Assembly: GCF_004193775.1 (NCBI RefSeq)
Contig: NC_041008.1
Span: 41,263,136-41,327,135 of the forward strand
Direction of reading: 5' to 3'
Source of the DNA: Glycine soja
Lineage: Eukaryota > Streptophyta > Magnoliopsida > Fabales > Fabaceae
DNA: 64,000 nucleotides
Each line of letters begins with the position of its first letter. Positions within the stretch are counted from its first letter, which is position 1. The notes under the pieces are model-generated. The model ran no database searches, had not been told where the DNA came from, and saw only the letters and a program-made list of their open reading frames with translations. The translations under genes were made by a program, and so were the position numbers. Shown piece after piece: positions 57,801-64,000 of the stretch.

Positions 57801-58260
57801 CTAGCTGCCAAGGCTCTGGTTTGCTTCAACATTAGATTGGGAGACCTCTCCTGACCCATACTTTGATTCTGGTTCCAACCTTGACCCTGCTGGTGACTTT
57901 GCTTCTCCTGACTCTGATATATGATGCCTCCCCCCTCTTTGCTCCAAATTCTGGTTATAATTCCTCCCTGAACTCGGAGAGTTCACCAAACCTTGAGCTT
58001 GGTCTTGTGCTTGCTCCTCACATTGGTTTGTATTTTCCTTTGGCTTAGGAGGCCTCCCACGGCCTCTACCTTGAACTCGAACATGCTGCTGTTTAGCTTG
58101 AACTTCTTGTAGTAATTGTGTCTCACATATGTTTGTATCTTGAATCAGTTTACGGGGCCTCCCCCGACCTCTACCTTGACTATGCTGCTGAGGTTGATCT
58201 TGTTGTTGCAACTGCTCCTCATATTGGATTGGAGTTTCTTTTATTTTAGGAGGCCTACCC

Positions 58261-58295
<35 letters not shown>

Positions 58296-60936
58296 TCTAC
58301 CTCTACCTCTGCCGTACAGAAGCTGCTGCTTCTCCATTTTGTTTGGCCGCTGCTCATCATGAATGTCATCATCTGAAGGCAACAATGACTTTCCTGGGTT
58401 GTTTGCTCCAGTCTCTAACTTAGGAGGCCTTCCTCTGGGACGTTTTGGAGGCTTCTGCTCCGAACCCCCGGACATAGGGTCCTCATCTAGGTCCCCTTTA
58501 GGACTTCCTTGATTGTAATGCTGGGGCTGGCCATCATGATCATTCTCCAAAGTTGATGAAGCTTTTCTTTTGGACACTGTACCCAAATCAATATCTGAAG
58601 AAACTTGCTGTTGCAACTGTGTTGAAGGCAATTCTAATCCTGTAGATACTACGCACTTTGGAGAGCCTTCTGAAGTAGGAACCACCAGTTGCTTCCCAAT
58701 ATCATGTGTTGGATTAACAGTAGAATTAGGTGCTGCTGGCTGGGATGAAGAACCTGTTTCTTTCTTGTTTAAATGAGAAGAGCACTCCGGATCATCAGCT
58801 TGATCATGTGGATGCATCTTCTTATTGATGTGGCGTGCAGTTCTATGTAGCTCAAGACCCCTTCCATGAATTTTCTTTTCATTTGGCTCTTGCTGAATGG
58901 CAGTAGCATCACCTGAGGGCAGCAATGTCTCCTCTTGATGGTCTGCAATTTGCTTACACTTATGAGGCGTCCTCTCTCTGGATGGATGATCAGAATGCCC
59001 GGTCATCGGGTTCTCATCTTGCTTGCATTCTTCAACGTTCAAAGATAATGAACCTGACATTTTGGCAGCTGCATCCACACCACTTTCTGAAGGTTCATTA
59101 CATGGCATTTGCAGTTGCAATGGTGCAGGCAATAAGGGGTTTGCAGCTGCTGGTATGCACTTCAACGCTGTTGGCTGGGAGGAACAAGTTGTTTTCAAAT
59201 GCAGCCTCGAATCCTGTTTTAACAACAGCCCTTAGACATTACATTACATATATATCTACAGTCAAATAGAAGGGAGAAGGGGTTTCCAATTACATTTACA
59301 TTTCTAGAAATAATTCAATAAACTAGTGAGATCAATGACTCACCTTAAGGTAAAATAGAAGGGAAACAAAAGTAATCTATGGCGTTTGTACTTTGTGGTG
59401 GTGAAAGGAATCATAGCATGAAACATGTTTCTGATATTTTTTTTTATTTGAATTTATATCGTGACAGTCAGAAAGCTACCTTATAACATAATTTGAGTAA
59501 AACAGATTAAAAATTGAAAAATATGGAGATCTTTGGCACATGGGTTGAAAATGTCGCTATGTGAACCTCTCCTTAACATGTCCTTTTCCAATTCCCCCCA
59601 ATTAAAGTATAACAAGACAACAAAAAGCCAAGGGAAAATCATTATTTAAAAGAGAGACTCCATAATCCATGATGCTATAAACACAGATAATGGATCCAAC
59701 CCTCCCTAAAAAACAACTATTTCCATTTTACTACGTCAATATCATATATCCATGCCATCAACATTAGATCAAAATTCACAAAATCACCATCAAATTCCAC
59801 AAAGTACCAAAACATCACAGCACCTGAATTTGTGACTCTCCTAATCCACATTGCGCTTCTGCTTCCGCTTCTGCTTCCGCTTCCGCTTCAGCATGTTGAT
59901 GACTTTGTTTTCCAAACACTTGAAGCCGTCCCTCTTCAGATTTTTCTTCAACACTCTTTCCCTCACCACGTTTACTTCTCCTTTTCCCCCTCTTCTTCTT
60001 CTCGCTACTCTTACTACATTGTTTTCTCTCTGAATCATCAACCATCACAACATACCTCCCACCAGAAACACTCTCAATCTCCCCAATCTCACAAAGCTTC
60101 TCCAACTGCAGACTCAGAATCCTCCCATGCGCCAACGGCAAATCATCATACTCCCTCTCGATGAACTCTGAAATCGCCTTCTCCGTCGACCCGGTCGCCT
60201 CATCCAACCCTATTATCGCATTGCATATCATCTACAAAAACAAAAGGAGTAACGTAAATGCAACTGCAAGGCATTATCGATTTCAATTCCCCTACTAATA
60301 TGTGCATGTTTGGTTCGAATGCAAATCCATAAAAGTAAAATGAACACAAGAATAAGGATATACTAATCTGTTGGTAAAACTACTTTTGTCTCGAACGTAA
60401 TTTTGAACCAAACATGCTCTATATCGTTAGTGGAGTGAAACCAAAACGGAACGAGGAAGTGTGTGTTTGCAAAAACGTTGAATGGAACGTAAAGGACGTT
60501 CATTTTAAAGCTTCCCTCACATAGCGCTGCCTCGGAAAGCGTGAAACGCGTTGAACGTCCGTTTGTAGGGTTTTGAACGTTAAAACAAACATAGCTTAGA
60601 AAGAAGGTGATTAGTTAAATTCTCGGTGGAGAGTCATGATGGCTTCAAACAAATAACATGATAAACAAAACAAAACAAAAAATTCAGTCCCCAAAAAAAA
60701 ACAAAAAATACCAATGCATAAGGAGGGTGTGTAGGGGTGCGAAACGACGCAGGGAAAAGATTTTGAAGGCGACGCTGAATGAGAGAAGAGTGATGAGGTT
60801 CGATGGAGAGGGAAGGGTTGAGGGTTTTGAGTTTAGAAACGACAGAGTCATGGAGGAGAGTCATGGCGCGCGCGTTTCTGGAATCTTGGTCGTCGTCGTT
60901 TGGATTTTGCTGCGTGGTGGTGGTGGTCGTCGTCAT
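57801..60936 (-). CDS. Linker-histone (H15) domain protein with AT-hooks, HMGA/HON-like
   Basis: The model has three exons, 60936-60712, 60231-59824 and 59213-57801, with phase-0 introns of 480 and 610 bp and standard GT/AG ends, giving 681 residues. The H15 winged-helix domain (about residues 70-140) is split by intron 1: HPPYAL joins MICNAIIGLDEATGS, then AISEFIEREY and LEKLCEIGEI. A Lys/Arg-rich linker and an (AE)n run follow. Four AT-hook regions are in exon 3: KRPRGRPPK (about 468-476), a long (GR)n run ending in RGRPPK (512-536), RGRGRPRK (about 558) and RGRGRPPK (about 594). Such proteins (HMGA/HON4/HON5 type) bind the minor groove of AT-rich DNA and nucleosomes in the nucleus. The start at 60936 is the first Met in a frame open further upstream. 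It is much longer than canonical plant HMGA (about 200 residues), nearer HON4/5. Confidence 0.88.
58253..58315 (-). repeat. Trinucleotide/hexanucleotide repeat encoding (GR)n
   Basis: CCACGA units (GGTCGTGG sense) repeat five times or more and then change to CCTCTA units; together they encode the Gly-Arg run that ends in an AT-hook core. The length of this run is likely to vary between accessions. Confidence 0.8.
59863..59900 (-). repeat. Hexanucleotide repeat encoding (Ala-Glu)n
   Basis: GCTTCC/GCTTCT units on the plus strand encode about six Ala-Glu pairs at the end of exon 2, after the basic linker. Confidence 0.85.
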
Positions 60937-61218
60937 GATGGGTGGTGGTGCGTCAGTACGACGCGTCGTACGTTTGAAAAAGCTGGACGATTGCGTTGGC
61001 TCCAAGTTTTGCTTCGCAGCACTTGTTGTTGACGTAAAGTGGCTTCTTCTGCTGTAGTTATTTTTCGGAGCTGAAAAGGGTGTGTACTTCAACGCGGAAG
61101 CTCCAAATTATGTGGTGTAGCCGCGAGGGTGGACTACCAGCACATGACGGCGCATTGGTATTCGTAGGTTTTACCTAGTTTTAGTTTTTTATACCATTGT
61201 TTTAGATTGGGCACAGAG

Positions 61219-61302
<84 letters not shown>

Positions 61303-62739
61303 TTGTTTCTCTTAATACTACTAGTAGTATTTTTTTGGTAATTACACAAAATTTCAGGGGTATTATTGTAATATTCTTTATATAATAAGTATAATTAATT
61401 GTCTAATAACAATGAATATAATATACAGTCAAAAGGATAAATTATATATATTTATGTATTATATTAATATTTTTTATTTTTTTCTATTTTAAAGTATATT
61501 TATTGAAAAAAAAAATCTTTCAAACATTAAAAATAATGTATTGAAACCTATATTGCATTCATGAGCTTTAACAGATATATTGTATTCAATGTAATATAGG
61601 AAATTGACTATCCAATAATATTAAATATTGTATATAATACCACCAAATTATTAAGTATACAAGAAATAAATTAAATTTTATTAATTAAAACACATGTTAC
61701 ATCTTTTTAAAACTTAATAAATTAAGAGTTAAGGAACATGCATTGTCATAGTAAAACAATTTACATGGTCAACCACTGAAAAATTATTCTTTGCATGATT
61801 TTTAAGATTATTATTATTATTATAAAAATGAATAAATTTATTATATATGATGGTAATTAGATGATAATGTGAAAAGACTTTACTCTATCAATAAATTATT
61901 ATTTGTTCACAAATATGTTAACAAGTGAAACTTTACCTTTGGTTGAGTCATGTAGGTTCAGACTAAAATTATCCCTTAAGAGTAGAACCTTTAGTAGATC
62001 ATAGGAAACTTATATAAACTGAGTCTGATAACCTCTGCTCAAAATTAAATAAATTAGTAGTTATCAAATGGCAAAACGTGTTGCAGTCTAAGTATTAATA
62101 TAGATCAATATTTAATCTAAACACTAAAGGTCAGTTAGTTATAGGATTTAAAAATAATATCATCACCAAAAGGGTCAAATCTAATATATATTCTATGTTG
62201 ATAATTAGTAAGAAATAAAAGAAAAAGAGTTAAAACATATTAGTTAAAGATACTAATTAGAGTATAAGTACTTACTAGCATTTACACTAATAATATTCAA
62301 ATATGTCACCTTTATGCTATTATTTTTGTTAGTCTATATAAACTCATGGACGTTGGATCATGGACGAAGCCAAGATTTTTATATAGGACTGGCCAATATA
62401 AATAATCATAACTTAAAAAAAAATTAAATTTCTACATGCATGACATTTACAAGAAATTTAACATAACCACCAACACACAAGTGTTTACTAACTAGTAGCA
62501 AAAAAAGACGAGTAGAAAAAATAGCAGCACCCCTCTCAAAAAATAACATCCTTTATCTCCTACAGGAAGATGAAACCTATAAAATTTAATACCAACAATA
62601 ATGTTAGTCATATCCTTATTATCAAAATATAACATTTCAACAATGTCAATAAAAACTTAGCAACATGTCAGACTTAACAACTAATTTGAGAAAGGTTGAA
62701 ACAAGATATAATTATATTATAAAAGATATAAAAAGATCA
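60937..62739. other. H15/AT-hook gene upstream region and AT-rich DNA
   Basis: The first 150-200 bp are GC-richer and should be the 5' UTR and promoter. An (AT)n microsatellite follows. The remaining DNA is AT-rich with no gene; the text near 62,350-62,400 (GACGAAGCCAAGATTTTTATA) may belong to the hAT relic's end. Confidence 0.5.
61222..61296. repeat. (AT)n microsatellite
   Basis: About 37 uninterrupted AT units, about 290 bp upstream of the H15/AT-hook start codon. Confidence 0.95.
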
Positions 62740-64000
62740 AACAAAACCTTCACGTATGAAGTTGTGCTCGCCTTTGTTTCATTGAGTGAAAATCATCAAT
62801 TATCATATATGTGGTAAATTTCCCAGCAATCTCCTTTTTAAAAATAAACACTCATGTAATTAGTGAGAAAATCCTCTTTTATCTTGCTACATAACCTTCA
62901 TTTTATAATTTTCATGGCTGGAAAAACATGTTGTGTGATTGTTGTTGGCATAGGAGAAAGAGTCAAAACAAGTCATAACAATCTATTAATTGAAGAATAC
63001 AAGATAAATTTTTCTATCTCAATTAACTTTTTATATAATTCATCAATAGTGGATACATTCTGAAAATTAACTTCTTTAGGCACATCATAGCCATATGTAG
63101 TAATTCATATTCCAACTAATTATTTTCATCCAAAAAATAAACAAGGAAAGATTTCTCAAATAAGACTACAAATGTTACCCATAATGACTTGAATGCATCT
63201 TTAGGATCTAAAGTGTTGCTTAATATAAGAATCTCAGTTGCTTGATCGTTAAATCTACTATTTAATTCCTTCAACTGATAATCTATGATAGTATTAAATA
63301 TATCTATATGATAATGATGTTCAATTGTCACAAAATCTTTTTGACGACAATATCAAATTAGGTCAAATAAAGAAACACTTATATCAAGAATTTGAATATC
63401 ATGACTATTGCAAAAAAATGTGACTTTGTCTAAAATAACATCCCAACCAAAATCTCTTAACTTTTGAATTGATGATTTTATGCTAGAAACCAAACACGTA
63501 ACATTCAAAATATCTTGATACTTTTGTTGCAAACCTTGACAAATTTTGTCAGTAATTCCCATGTGAAGTTTGTTTGGAAAGTATTTTATCAATTTTGGCA
63601 AGATTGATTCTTAAAATCATCATTGCATCTAAGAGCAATATTGTGAGGTGAATTAGGATTATTTCTCATCTGAGATAAAAATGCACAATCTTTTTCACTA
63701 TTTACTTTTTTCAATTTCAAAATCATTTTCAAGTAAAAGGACATGATTTTTTGGAAAAAAAAATAACTTTGGAAGAAAAAGGCAACATTTTCTTCTGGTG
63801 AATACTCTAGTCAAGAAAAAAACTTAAGCCAACAAGCTTAAAATCGATGTGAATAATCTTCTTAACTAGAAAGTGAATATATATCCATAAAAAATTGATA
63901 TGATCCAAATTTTATATATGTTCTTTGAATTTTATCTTAATGATTAATAGAATAATTCCAAATTGGTGAGTATTTTTCATAATCATGTATAAAAGCATTA
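62740..64000 (-). pseudogene. hAT transposase relic (TTF-type/hAT dimerisation)
   Basis: Reading right to left, the window edge region holds a piece with FLSQMRNNPNSPHNIALRCN. Next come KICQGLQQKYQDILN and SIQKLRDFGWDVILDKVTFF, then TIEHHYHIDIFNTIIDYQLK, ELNSRFNDQATEILILSNTLD, STIDELYKKLIEIE, and a final AMKIIK-like block with a TDMIIDDF-like end near 62,800. These match TTF-type zinc-finger proteins with a C-terminal hAT dimerisation region. The part between the first two blocks, which should carry much of the catalytic core, is deleted, and stops and frameshifts occur. The gene continues past the window end. Confidence 0.8.

Noticed and set aside
57668..57859. Alternative frame overlapping the end of the H15/AT-hook gene
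   Set aside because: Exon 3 ends cleanly at TAG 57801-57803 in the main frame; nothing supports a frameshift or a second product.
60937..61092. N-terminal extension of the H15/AT-hook protein
   Set aside because: The frame is open upstream but contains no ATG before 60936; the extension would start at TTG.
61134..61349. Minus-strand frame with poly-IY
   Set aside because: It reads through the (AT)37 microsatellite.

Overview
This window looks like nuclear DNA of a legume, most likely soybean (Glycine) or a close relative. The reasons are AT-rich intergenic DNA, spliced plant genes, several plant-type transposon families (Mutator-like, Ty1/copia, a gypsy-type LTR, Helitron, hAT, an Au-like SINE), and genes resembling legume PPR, CYP706, SCPL50, DUF1685 and H15/AT-hook proteins. 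The species call is inference; no search was run.

Layout. 0-2.4 kb: an intronless P-class pentatricopeptide repeat gene (+). 2.4-8.3 kb: intergenic DNA with microsatellites, a truncated Au-like SINE, a 616-bp Mutator-type MITE with a 9-bp target duplication and a relic exon of a sugar-transporter gene. 8.3-9.95 kb: a broken FAR1/MULE transposase gene (-). 13.5-42.1 kb: an old cluster of serine carboxypeptidase-like (SCPL50-type) genes mixed with cytochrome P450 genes. It holds one intact CYP706-like gene (14.6-16.9 kb), two intact SCPL genes (36.5-37.8 and 40.8-42.1 kb), three broken SCPL copies (13.5, 20.0 and 21.6-22.5 kb) and a P450 relic (34.7-36.3 kb). Transposons have cut the cluster: a Helitron helicase relic (19.2-19.9 kb), a truncated copia (22.5-24.8 kb), a gypsy-type LTR piece (24.8-25.7 kb), a plant-mobile-domain pseudogene (25.7-27.2 kb), a 366-bp tandem array (27.5-28.6 kb) and inverted-repeat elements. 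A two-exon DUF1685 gene (30.9-32.2 kb) lies inside it.

42.2-48.7 kb: one full-length but mutated Ty1/copia element with two LTRs and a TGGCA target duplication, inserted 141 bp upstream of the second SCPL start codon. 50.5-55.0 kb: Mutator-derived territory with two MuDR-type N-terminal relics (-), a plant-mobile-domain pseudogene (+) and three separate tandem-repeat arrays (40, 190 and 65 bp units). 56.1-56.7 kb: a copy of the DNA found just downstream of the second SCPL gene. 57.8-60.9 kb: an intact three-exon gene for a linker-histone-domain/AT-hook nuclear protein (-). 62.7-64.0 kb: a hAT transposase relic (-).

The live genes are probably five single-function loci plus one duplicated pair: PPR (organelle RNA), CYP706-like (ER oxidation), two SCPL (secreted or vacuolar hydrolase/acyltransferase family), DUF1685 (unknown) and H15/AT-hook (chromatin). 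They form no obvious pathway. The main story is duplication, gene conversion and decay of the SCPL/P450 cluster under heavy transposon traffic.
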